A DNA stretch of 64,000 nucleotides from Chaenocephalus aceratus (Eukaryota > Chordata > Actinopteri > Perciformes > Channichthyidae). Below, one piece after another: positions 30,418 through 41,794 of the stretch. The notes beneath the pieces are model-generated. The model searched no databases. It saw only the letters and a list, made by a program, of their open reading frames with translations, and had not been told where the DNA came from. Made by a program: the position numbers and the translations under genes. Positions within the stretch are counted from its first letter, which is position 1. Each line of letters begins with the position of its first letter. The stretch lies in NCBI GenBank assembly GCA_023974075.1, contig CM043791.1, positions 25,285,642 through 25,349,641 of the forward strand, read 5' to 3'.

Positions 30418-33400
30418 TTACAGGTCGCTCCTCCACTCGGGGTCCAGAAGCTGCTGAACAGCGCTCTCTTCTGTCTCCACTGGGGAGAAAAGATTCACAG
30501 GAACAAAGAGAGGTGGACAGTTTTGACATCAATAAAAAACAAATTGAAAGTGTATTATAAGATATTAATGAAAATTCAAAAATCTGCAAGTTACCTTGAA
30601 TACCAATGTCGATGCAGAGGGCAGAGAGTCTGAGCACCACATCATCGTCTTCCTCCATGTGCTCATAGCCGGTGTAGCCTCCTTCATCTCGACAGTACTT
30701 TATGAACCTGCAGACGAGCAGGGAGGGAGAAAAGGATCTTATCAGGGATTGCTGTCTCAAATTAAAATGCAAATGCTATTATATAATTTTTAATTGAAGC
30801 AGAAACCAGTCAGCCATGCGACTAGCGCTGTATCTGTCTTCATGTATTGATGATTACATTGACATTTAAATAAAATGTGAATACACTTAAAATATCATGT
30901 AAATATTCTGATATTGTGTGACAAATACCGGGCCCAGGTAGCATCGGCGTCCAGCACTCTGGGGTTTCCCACCACGATCAGCAGGGCTTTGGCTCGAGTC
31001 ACAGCCACGTTGAATCTCTGGAAGGGAGAGCAGCATGTGTCACAATCCTGTTTTGCGTGTATATACACGGTGCATGTGTTGGTGTTTCATACCTTCTCAT
31101 TCTTCACAAAGCCGAGGTTGAACTTCTTGTCTACCTCTGCGTAATCGGGGCTGCTCCGCACCGTCGACACCAGGATCACTGTCCTCTCCTGGCCTTGGAA
31201 CTCCTCCACCGAACCGACCTGTCACACAAGAAATGTAAACGCACTAAAGACACTGATTCTGTTTGATTTGCTTTACTGAAGTGTGAAAAATATTGTTACC
31301 TTTAGACATTTCATAGTGTGTATTTTAAGCTCTTTCGCAACTTTGTCCAGGGCCCTGCGGATTTTCTGCACCTGCGACATCAAGATAAAACAGCTCTTGC
31401 TTTTAATCCACAAATAATAATAATGTTTGTACTTCAACTTGTACTTGGACTGCAGTAATGCAACAATAAGCTACATTGTACATTTTATTCAATGTGTGTT
31501 AAGTTAATTCTGACCTGTTTCCTGTAGGGGGCGATGATGCCGATGTCACTGGGGGAGATGGTGGCCAGGCCCTTCTTGCCCTGTGTCTGCATCAGCTTCC
31601 TCACATAGTCCATCAGCACCTCCACCTCTGCTACATTGAAGAATGAAGGGCTGTTGCCCTCCTGCTCATCAACACCGGTCACACCGTGGAACAGCACCGG
31701 GAAGTTCTGGGAGGTATTTTTGATTTAAAGGGGTTAATAAAATGGTTTGGGAAAACATTACACGACATACTGAGTTGTTGTGAAGTGCAAGACTTTGACT
31801 AAACTGCAAGAAACTAATTAACATAGTGCATGTACATACTAATCAAGTGTGATGCACATCATAATCTATTGAATTCTATATTCAATATATAACTGAGAAA
31901 ATGTTTAAAATGTCCTTGGATAAACAAATATGTTCAGCTCTAGAATGATAATAAATGGCTCTGTTATATATTGAATAACAATGACACAATGAAGTCTTAA
32001 GGTGCAGGCATATTGCTTTGTACTCTTATTGACACCGTCTGTCCAGTGTGTGTACGTGCTAAAAGATGAAGCATTACCTTATTCTTGAGGTATTCCCATC
32101 CGCAGTAACAGTTGCGTAGAATTTCATCTGCGCAATACAGCAGCTCTCCCTCGTAGAAGAGCTCGTTGGGAACCTCCAGAATGGCAGGATGGGACCTGAA
32201 AAGGACCAACCGTAATAAATTAATCGATATCAAGCATAACATGTCTGTCGAGGTGTGATCAAAATCCATGTCTTGTACCACACCTGTAGTTCTTCAGCAG
32301 TTTGGTGACAAAGCGATTGTCGTACTCGCCTTCGACCTTCTGGTAGGGAGAGCAATCTTTCATCATGCGCTCCAAGAAGGAGAACCCTGCAGACAGCAGA
32401 GCCTTTAAACTCCAGTAACACACACAAGAAGGGCAAGTCTGCTATTTACGTTAAAGGTCACCTATTATGCAAAATCCACTTGTTCATGTCTTTTATACAT
32501 AACCATGTGTCCCCTCTGTGGAAAGAGATTCGCTCACTTTTCGTCCTGATCCATTTATATAAAAACCTGTCTTAAAATGAGCTGATCCGATTTTGGCCAC
32601 TTTATGATGTCATAACAATTTTTTTGGCTTGTGTAACCATTAGCCAATCACCAACCAAGGTAACCCCCCCCCCCCCACCTTATCACCTGAATCTCCTCCT
32701 AGAGCACCTTTGTGTTCTTTTTAACCAAATATCTCTCAGAGGGGCGTGGGGAGGGGCTCCTTATTTTCATCTACAGCAACAGACAGAGAATCAGCACTTT
32801 TGAAACAGGGCTGAAACAGAGGGGATTATGGGTAATGCTGCAATGATCTGTTTGATATTTGGAGCCAAACTCTTCAGAGACGTGTTTTGTATATATCTGA
32901 GACCTATAATATATTGATGAAAAACAGTATAATAGGCGACCTTTAAAGTATATGCATAAACGAAAAGCAGTTACTGTATGTGCAAAACTACAGTGTTTAT
33001 CATTTTGTTATAAACAGAACAGCTTACATGTGAGTGCGTCATCACTTACCCATGCCGTATTTCATCGCAAAAGGGGATCTGAGGATGGGGCCGAGCTGCT
33101 TGGGGTCTCCTGCCAGAACAACCTGACCAGTCGCTGCATTGAGGAGCCCTTTATAACACAATAAACAAAAAGTAACCAACACATACCACGTTTAATTCAA
33201 TAACAGAAAAACACACTGCTTGTTTCCTTGTACCTGCCAATGGGACTAAGCTCTCGGTCTCCACAGAGTGTCCTGCCTCGTCCACAAACACGTGAGTGAA
33301 ATGACCGTCAGGAATGTCTCCTGTGACCAGCCTGCAGAAATCAGAGAGTTCATAAAAGGCAGTAAAAGCACCTCCATAGAAGTTCATCTGAGGAGTTGAC

Positions 33401-36400
33401 TGTTAGTCATTTGGATGTGAATACTGCAAAATAAAATTGTGAAATGTAATTGTGATGCCGTCATGCAGTTGAGAATGTCATTCACTACCTTCCAGCTGTT
33501 AACAGAGTGGTGACCATGATCCTATACTCCATCAGCTTCTCTTTAGCAGGATAAAGGTAACTATCCACTAACAGGTTAGAGCATGCCTGTGAAAGTACCA
33601 CACAAACTCCATTAGGCTATAAAAAGACATTTTTTAACATATAAAGCAACACAAAATGCAGCAGTATGGCAGCAAGTAAGTAAGTGAATGGTCCTGTAAC
33701 ATCTGATGCCACTGCTATGCATCACAACTCGCACTATGGTGTAAATAATATAACTGTGACCACACGACTGAGAGTGAAAGATGTGAACGTCAGTTATGCA
33801 ATGATTAACTTAAAAAAACATGTGATTAATGAATGGGCACTGACTTTGACTTCTTTCGGGACATAGTCTGGGTCGCGGCTGCTGGCGTACATGCGGAACA
33901 CTTTGTGCTCGTCCACGTGCTGCAGGATCTTCATGCAGAGCAGATCAGCAGCGCTGTTGGAGGGAGCGCAGGCCAGGATGTGGCAGGTGGCCTGCATCTT
34001 CTCTATCTGCTTGATCGCCTCCACCACAGTCACAGTTTTGCCTAAACAGAAATAGAACAGTCAAGGCAAGTGCTTCTAAAGTATGGCTTTGTGCACAGCT
34101 CGTATGATATCAGATCAAACCTAAATTGCTTAAACAATGGGGTGCACTCTATGTTAATTTGTCTCCCTTGAAGACGAGACAAATTGATATGCTGGTAATT
34201 GCTGTACCTGTTCCAGGTGGGCCAAACACTAGGTAAGGGGCCGGTTTGGAGGAGCCATTCACAATGTGCTGTACGGCCTTCAACTGCTCTTCGTTTCTCT
34301 CCAGTTTGCGGTCAAAAAGCCTGTTGACATGAAGATAGAGGAACAAAAGTATTATGTGATGAAAGAGTCATTGTGAACGCACAGTACATCTCGTCAAATG
34401 CTTAGGGAGTTTCCTAACTGAGAAAGAAAATGTGCTTCAAGGCTTCCTTTCTTATGACCTTTAGCATAGGGTACAAGGGAGCATCCTTAGATGGAGCTAC
34501 ACATTTGAAAGCCCCTTCTTCCATGTACACGTAAAAAAAGTCACAGGGTTTGTTTAGCAATGTTGCATAACCAATTATTTCTAAACCGGCATGGATTTTG
34601 AATACAGCATTTAGCACTGAAATAGCCAGCTCGAACATGAATATCTATATAACATTAGATACAGTCTTCAGTATATGCTAGCATGCCTCACCTGAGGTCG
34701 GGAAGCTCAGTTTGCTGGGAGGGGTCGGCGGTTGCCACGGGGAACAACACCTCTCCCAGTTTGAACACAGCTGCCAGCTCTGCCGCTCGGTGCTGAACAC
34801 GCACAGTCAGCCGGTTGACAGTGAACTCAACATTGAACTTCATGTTATCTATGAAGTGATCCAGCAACCTGCAAACACACAACAAACTGTGTGACTCTTA
34901 GATAATAAAAAAAACGTAATATAATAAATCAATACTTTTATTTGCTAATTATAGTATGTTACAATAATGTAGGGATCTTACTTTGAGCTGAAACCGAGTT
35001 TGACGCAGTCCAGAAGCACACTATGGACATAACCGCGGTACTTCACCTTCTTCTCTCCGGCAGGATACACCAGCAGGGAATCCCCCCGGAGAACAGACGG
35101 GCGGTTCTCAGCCACACCGGGCACCTGGCACGAGAAAGTGAAACAGGAAGGAAGAGAATATGCAGGTGAATATAATGCAATGTTTATTAAATTCATTTTA
35201 AATGTATGTATTTTATCTTCATCATATTGCATCATAACCTGGTCTCAGGGATGTATGATTAACAGTCAGTACATTGCTCACCCACTACCATCACATACTG
35301 TAAAGACACCTGTAATGAATGAATATCAATGGCTTAAATACGTGACACAATCACATCACTAATGCTTGCCTTAAAGGTCACCTATTACGAAAAATCCACT
35401 TTTTCATGTCCTTAATACATAAATATGTGTCCCCTCTGCGTTAAGAGATTCTATTCTGTCTTAAAATGAGCTGATCAGATTTTGGCCACTTTATGATGTC
35501 ATGATTTTTTGGCTTGTGTAACCATTAGCCAATCACCAACCAAGGTAACCCCCCCCCCCCCTCTCCCCCACCTTATCACCTGAATCTCCTCCTAGAGCAC
35601 CATTGTGTTATTTTTAACCAAATATCTCTCAGAGGGGCGTGGGGAGGGGCTCCTTATTTTCATCTGAAGTAACAGACAGAGAATCAGCACTTTTGAAACA
35701 GGGCTGAAACAGAGGGGTTTATGGGATGCTACAAAGCATGATCTATTTGGTATTTCAAGCCAAAAAACATCAGAGAAATGTTTTGTATATAACTGAGAAC
35801 TATATTATATTGATGAAAAAGAGTATAATAGGGGACATTTAAACTTTGGTGTATGATATGCACTTGCCTTTTTGTACCCGTTTTTAAAAAGTGAAGCAAA
35901 GAGTGGTTATGCCAGCACTGAGTGAATGAGTGAGCACATATTAACCTCCAGCATGAGGAGCTTCTTGTTGGTCTTGTCTCTGGACATGGTGGTGTGTTCC
36001 TTCTCGTTGTTGGGGATGTTGTATCTCTTGATGTCCACCTCCATCTGAAGCTCCTCCAGATACAGCAGCAGCTGAAACTTCTCGGTGTAGTTTTCCCAGC
36101 TCAGGGGACTTTCCAGCAAGGCCCTTCTAAAATAACAACAGGGGAATTAACAAATGTGGCAGTACATATATTATTGTAGTTGTATATAAATAGGAATATT
36201 GGCATTTGCATTGAGTCACCCATAGACTCAATGCAAATGCCAATATACACAACAAAAACACTTTGGTTGAGGTAAGATAATGTCTTTGATTAAATGTTGA
36301 TGAAAGTTGTAGCTTTTATTTTAAGCCATTGCATAATTTATCTGAACTAAACTAAAACTACAGTATTTCCATCACCTGTATCTTAACATACCATAAAGTT

Positions 36401-39255
36401 TAGAAAGCAATAGTCACTTCAAGTATATATTGTATTGCGAGATTGGGTATTTTGGGCAAAAATGTATAAAATGTGTTGTACGTGAACATTTTATATCGTA
36501 ACATTTTTGCGACTAGCCAGATAAGTTAAATAGCAACATTTCCTCATTATGTTGAAAGAGAAATAATAACTGACCAGGCTTATGTTCTTTCTAAAACTGT
36601 TTTTTTCTGTTGCAAATCAGTTGCATGTTAATGTATTTCTATTGGCTCCACTGTGACCTTTTAACATCTTTTAACACCTTTTAACATCATTAACATCATA
36701 GTGAAAACATGTAAGTGAAGATAGGCTTTCCAGTTATTACAAAAGTGTTATCCTTTATCTACTGGAAATATCAAAAAATAAACTCAATGTACTTTTTATC
36801 ACAGGAGTAAAGCTGCTTCAGTGTCTGGATGAGCAGGGCCATGTATGGTGGTATTCTATACTGTTTCAGCTCAATCACATTTTTGAGCTGCATCACTGAC
36901 AGCCTGGAAAAAGGAGACAACATGGAAACATTTAGATACATCACCAGGGGACATATCACATTTAAATAGTTACATCTGCAGTATATTTATTATGATTGTG
37001 CTGAGGGAATGCTGGTACCCTTCAGGTTTCTGCCCATCCTCAATCGAGAATCTCTCTTCGGGGGTCCAGGCAGGGAGGGAGAGGGGTTTGTAGGGGGCTA
37101 CAGGAGCCAGCTCCAGTCCTAAGGCAGTTACACACTGAGCTTCGATATAGCGCACTATGTGGAACGCAGCAGAGGACTGCAGGTCTTCTTTGAACTCAAA
37201 GGCCAGTGTAGCTGGATAGAAACCAACCAAACTGCAGCGGAAGTTAACCTGGATGTTATAGCTGGCACCTGACAATAGACAGCAACAGGTCATAATGTTT
37301 AGTGTAGTCATAGCAGTTTATTGTGTCCATAAATTCTCTCTCAGCTGAGCAAAATATGGCATCATAAATTAAGATAAAATGAAACTTGTTTATGATGTGT
37401 GCGCAACCTGGTTTTAGACACAGAGGGTTTGTCTTGGTGACGTTGAGCTCATCCTTCAGCGTGAAGTCCCTGAGCCAGTGCAGCGGGGTGTAGTAGGTGA
37501 AATACACTGGTTCTGTTCCAGTGTTTTCCACCTTCAGATTTACCACACACTGTTTAAAAAAGAAAAATATTGATGCAGTGTAACTTAACATTTACACCAC
37601 CAAGTAGGGGTTAAGTGTTTCAGCAGATGGTCAACAGAGAATGCTGTCGGTTTACAACATCAATACCTCACATGTGTTATCAATGCGCAGGGAAAGTTTC
37701 CCGTTCTGGAACTGTTCAGTGTCAGTGTCGATGCGGACACCATGTTTGTCGGAGATGAATTGAGCCCTGTGGAAGAGAAAAAAGAGCAGGTTTAATTACT
37801 TTTGCCTTGTGTCTGTAGACAGTAGCGCATTCCAGTTTTTGTTTGTATTGAGTTGTCTACAAAAAAATACTGAACATATTTTGTTTAAGAGGATCGCACA
37901 GTATAGAAATAGTAGGAGGTCAGCATTGAAAAACACAGAGGACTCATAATAGTTGGCACCCGTTACCTGTTTTTCTTCAGGCTGGTCATCAGAAGACTCG
38001 CAAGTTTCCTTCGGGCTCGAACTCCCGTTAATGCCTGATCTGCAGAAGTAAAGGTCTCTACTGTCCCAGGACTGGCCGCTCCATTCAGGACCGGTTCTGG
38101 CTGGCGTCTCTTTGGTGAATGCCACTGGTCCAGAAAAATAGCTGTGACCTGTGCAAAGGATCACTTGCAATGTCAATTTTGTCTTAAAATGGAAAATTCC
38201 CCAATCAAGTAAAAGTGTCCTCTGTTTTGACGATTTGCTTACAGTTGATATAATGGTATCCACACCTTTTTGAAAAGGCACATGTGGTGTTTTTTCTCTG
38301 TGCACGTATTTTAAGGATTTTGTCAGACACGCTTTCACCAACATATTATAACATATTGAATTTCAATACAATTTAAAAATATAAACTAACCATAATGATA
38401 AACAAGACTATTCAAAATAGATATAAATAAACCTCATACATATAAAAAGAAAAGTAAAACATATTTATTATTATTCTTAATCAACTGAAGAACTTAAACA
38501 CCGCTTTAAGAAAGAGGGTGAATAAAACTAAAACCTGGAAATGACGACACTATAATGACCTTTAAATAAATAACCGATCAACCAGAATAACTATTTAGAA
38601 CATATATAAAAAAGACAGATGTGTATACTTGACATTGCAGCAGTGACTTGTGGTGCAAAGTGACATCACTATGTGACCTGTCAGATATGTATTAGACTTT
38701 GACCCATGAATTAAAACAATTACATTCTTTAAGATTATATTTGTATATATCCAGCTCCCAACTATATTCAGTGTGTCATTAAAGGGACAAGGGTCTCGTT
38801 GCAGCTGATGAAAGCCAGTTTGAACATTGTATTTTCATTTTCAAAAGCTGTAGTTGCGGTTACCCTTACATACATACATTATTAAACATAGGCTAAGGTG
38901 CACAATATAATGCGGAAGTGCATACCGTGGAGTTAAAGCGGATATTGTCCCTCCGTCTTGTTATTTTGTTGGACATCTTCAGGGCATAGAGAACTGAACC
39001 AAAGTTTGGATCTCTGGACAATGCATTCCTTAAAAAAAAAACATTTCGAAAGTATTAATAATAACAGTCAAACATATATACAATAAGATGTTATTGGATA
39101 TCCCCATTATGCAGAATGTACCTGGTCCTGAACTCGTTGTTGTAAATGTCTCTTAATTCCAATCTGTCTGTAATGGATGCTCGTTCACTTTCCTTCAAAT
39201 ATTCGAAAAACTCGACTCCAATTGTGCAGCGTACGGATAACTTTATATTAACCAT
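30418..39255 (-). CDS. mov10: MOV10 RNA helicase, complete copy (23 coding exons, 1000 aa)
   Basis: Exons (descending): 39122-39255, 38926-39028, 37967-38148, 37667-37766, 37408-37549, 37019-37268, 36793-36903, 35946-36126, 34982-35124, 34692-34868, 34208-34320, 33845-34041, 33489-33586, 33234-33331, 33050-33148, 32284-32386, 32078-32195, 31515-31706, 31300-31371, 31093-31218, 30929-31017, 30595-30707, 30418-30479. They sum to 3003 nt, every junction keeps frame, and the length equals human MOV10 within a few residues. Helicase motifs: GPPGTGKT 541-548, [15 protein letters not shown] 661-665, [31 protein letters not shown] and [13 protein letters not shown]. The C-terminus [10 protein letters not shown] parallels the mammalian end. 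MOV10 is an SF1B (UPF1-like) 5'-3' RNA helicase of P-bodies and Argonaute complexes that restricts retroelements. The start at 39255 fits the family N-terminus. An in-frame ATG at 39282 would add nine residues. Confidence 0.96.
32451..32946 (+). mobile_element. TTAA-ended MITE in a mov10 intron (copy 1)
   Basis: Starts ttaaaggtcacctattatgc and ends ataggcgacctttaa, short inverted termini with TTAA at both tips. The interior includes ttttggccactttatgatgt and a poly-C run. It is closely related along its whole length to 35371-35842. No coding capacity. Confidence 0.8.
35371..35842 (+). mobile_element. TTAA-ended MITE in a mov10 intron (copy 2)
   Basis: Starts ttaaaggtcacctattacg and ends ataggggacatttaa. 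It has the same order of internal blocks as 32451-32946, including the poly-C run and aatatctctcagaggggcgt, with a short deletion near its left end. Same orientation as copy 1. Confidence 0.8.
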
Positions 39256-40194
39256 GATCGAAAATTGATGTTTGAAGATCAAATAAGAAAAAATCTGGAT
39301 TATTCGACCTAATACAGTGAATCCTTCGATACACTCCTTACTGTATATTTACATCACAGAATAGATTCCGGAGACAGCGGTTATCTTTATATCCGCGGAC
39401 AGTCCACAGGGGCGGTGTTTCTGTCTCTCGTGTTACAGAGCAGCAACACTGAGGCCGGCGGGCTACGTTCAATAAAGCAGGTGCACCCACACAGCCGCTC
39501 AGTCCGGAGAAACGAAACTTAACGTGTTTACACATTAAAACCAAAAGAGGCAAAGCGAAACTCCTAACTAAGTGGAACAGAGGAGTCATAAAAACACATG
39601 ATCCGGATGAGTCAGTCAGTGAACAGTCAGTAATAACGTGACTTGTCAGATTGTCATTTTAGTCTGTATAATGCTGCCTACTCGGTTATAACTTTAAGGA
39701 TGTAGCAGAACATGGAAGATACAATAAAGCAAAACCATGCTGACTGCAGTCTAATAATAAACAAGAGTGAAATGTTAACATCTGTAGAGCAGTTTTATCC
39801 ATGGCCCTTTATTGCTAAAATGGGGATGTTTACATTAAAATGACCAGGTAAATAGTCCTTTATAAAATGTATTTACCTTATTGTTCTGAATGTGCCAAAT
39901 AATCTGTTATAATGTGAGGCAGATTAATCAAAAATTGATTTTAAAAAAACAATGTTGTTGGCATGAGATTGCGAGCTGTGGCAGTTCAGTGAAGTAGACA
40001 GACACACACACACATCCAGATAATAGGTGTGTGCCTATCAGTACTAAACCCACCCTAATGCAGGAAACGTAAACCTATCGTTTAAAGGGTGCAAGGAAAG
40101 TCTTACTGGATTCCCTTCAACCTTTATACATGAGGCCAATAAGATAAACGTGTTACAAGTAACAAAGATCATTTAGATTGAGATCATGACTTTG
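39256..40194. other. mov10 5' flank and intergenic sequence
   Basis: The CpG-richer part at 39340-39620 is probably the mov10 promoter and 5' UTR. Beyond 39650 it is AT-rich with nothing recognised. Confidence 0.5.
39507..39562. promoter_or_regulatory. ISRE-like words in the mov10 5' flank
   Basis: The word caaagcgaaact (39551-39562) differs from the ISRE core gaaannGAAACT at one base. A second interferon-type word, gagaaacgaaact (39507-39519), has non-standard spacing. They lie about 250-310 bases upstream of the mov10 start codon in a moderately CpG-rich flank. MOV10 is interferon-responsive in vertebrates, so an IRF/STAT site here is plausible, but both are imperfect matches. Confidence 0.35.
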
Positions 40195-40803
40195 TGCAAC
40201 TGTTTCCTACATTGTTTTTTGTTATTTTGTCTGGCCTTCCTACATTTTCCCACAGCACTCCGCTCCTCCGCTCCCTTCACTGGCTTCCGGTAACTGCTAG
40301 AATTCACTTCAAGACACTGGTACTTGCGTACCATGCTGCGAATGGATCTGGCCCTTCCTACATCCAGGACATGGTTAAACTGTACACCCCAGCGCGTGCA
40401 CTACGCTCTGCATCAGCCAAACGACTCGCTGCACCCTCGCTGCGAGGGGGACCCAAGTTCCCATCAGCAAAAACACGTGGGTTTGCTATCCTGGCTCCAA
40501 AATGGTGGAATGAGCTCCCCATTGACATCAGGACAGCAGAAAGCCTGCACATCTTCCGGCGCAGACTGAAAACTCATCTCTTTCGACTCCCTACTAACAA
40601 AGAACTGCTAACAGAGCACTTATATACTAATAAAGGACTGGCTTATCTATAGCCAGTTGAGTAGCACTTGAAATGTTTGGCTCTATGAAACCTGATGTAC
40701 TTATATGATTCTGTTTTCTTCAAGGTTGTGTCTTCCTGGTCGAATGCACTTATTGTAAGTCGCTTTGGATAAAAGTGTCAGCTAAATGCAATGTAATGTA
40801 ATG
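40195..40803 (+). mobile_element. L2-like LINE 3' fragment with reverse-transcriptase C-terminus
   Basis: Frame 40194-40652 reads ...LRSLHWLPVTARIHFKTLVL..., then GSGPSYIQDMVKLYTPAR, WWNELP, and FRRRLKTHLFRL. This is the conserved tail of L2/Rex1-clade LINE ORF2 downstream of the reverse transcriptase. It ends at a stop at 40650, followed by the typical 3' tail gtcgctttggataaaag and an aatgtaatgtaatg repeat at the end (about 40751-40803). The fragment is 5'-truncated, as LINE insertions usually are. It lies between the two mov10 genes. Confidence 0.85.
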
Positions 40804-41571
40804 CATCGCCAGCTATCAGATTATAAATGATAACGCACTCTGTTAAACTTTCAACGCCTTGTTTTTTAGTTTCCCTCTTTACAGATGAAATTGGCTAAAA
40901 AATAAAGCTTCTTAAGTACTCAACTTGTAAAAAAGGGTGAAGATAGAAAATTAAATTGCACACATTAAACACACAGGAGGCTTATCATAACAGTAATTGG
41001 TACACTTGATGATGACTTCTTTTTGTGATTATTACAACAAGTATTTGGTTATGAGATAAAAAAAAAAGATAGAAATACTACAGATATTAAAATATCTGTT
41101 TACTCAACAACTTGATGAGTCATCTCAATGTCAACTGATAAATACATATGCATAGGCGTTCCCCTAGCATTTCTTGTTTCACAAGAATTAGCAAACCACA
41201 AAGTAAGTCAATGTTTTTCTATGTGTCAGTTGTCAGCAGATGTTACTGATTGTAACCATGGGAACATAGCTCTTCTTTTTGAAATCAGATTAAATTGCAA
41301 ATCTATTTCCGCTTCAATTTTCTTAAACATCTTGTTCACATTAGTTGGTCGAAATATATAAAAAATAAGTTGTTATTTCTACAGCCGGTTTTACATAACC
41401 TAATAATGTTATTATTACACAAAAAGTCAATCTGATAGGAAAGTAATGACTCCAATTCTATGCATTGTATGCACAAATGTGGTTAACAAATGATAATTTT
41501 TCAGATATGCAGTTTTGCCCTGCGTCTTTTCTGAGTGAACGTACACTCACGCTTAGTTTCTCAACCAGTTC
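40804..41571. other. Intergenic stretch between the two mov10 genes
   Basis: AT-rich, with no exon or repeat recognised. Confidence 0.4.
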
Positions 41572-41577
41572 TTTATT
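41572..41577 (-). terminator. Candidate polyadenylation signal of the second mov10 gene
   Basis: The minus strand reads aataaa about 220 bases after the stop codon at 41795-41797. Confidence 0.4.
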
Positions 41578-41794
41578 CTTGCTTTTGTTTTGTTAAATAT
41601 TCAGCCTGTGCGAGGGGTGTTGCTCCTTCAACATGGTTGCAGCTGTTTCTGAATCACTCTTCACTGTGGGGTGTAGATCAAATGCGGAAAGAGAAACCAA
41701 ACATTCCTCAGTCATCAAGATGATTTTTAGGACAGTGGAAAGACAAACAGAGCAAAATGTGTGGGAGTTCTGATGAATGTGCTAATTACCAAAG

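Noticed and set aside
37796..38344. 182-codon minus-strand open frame
   Set aside because: It is a shifted frame over the real mov10 exon 37967-38148, whose correct frame joins its neighbours and matches MOV10.
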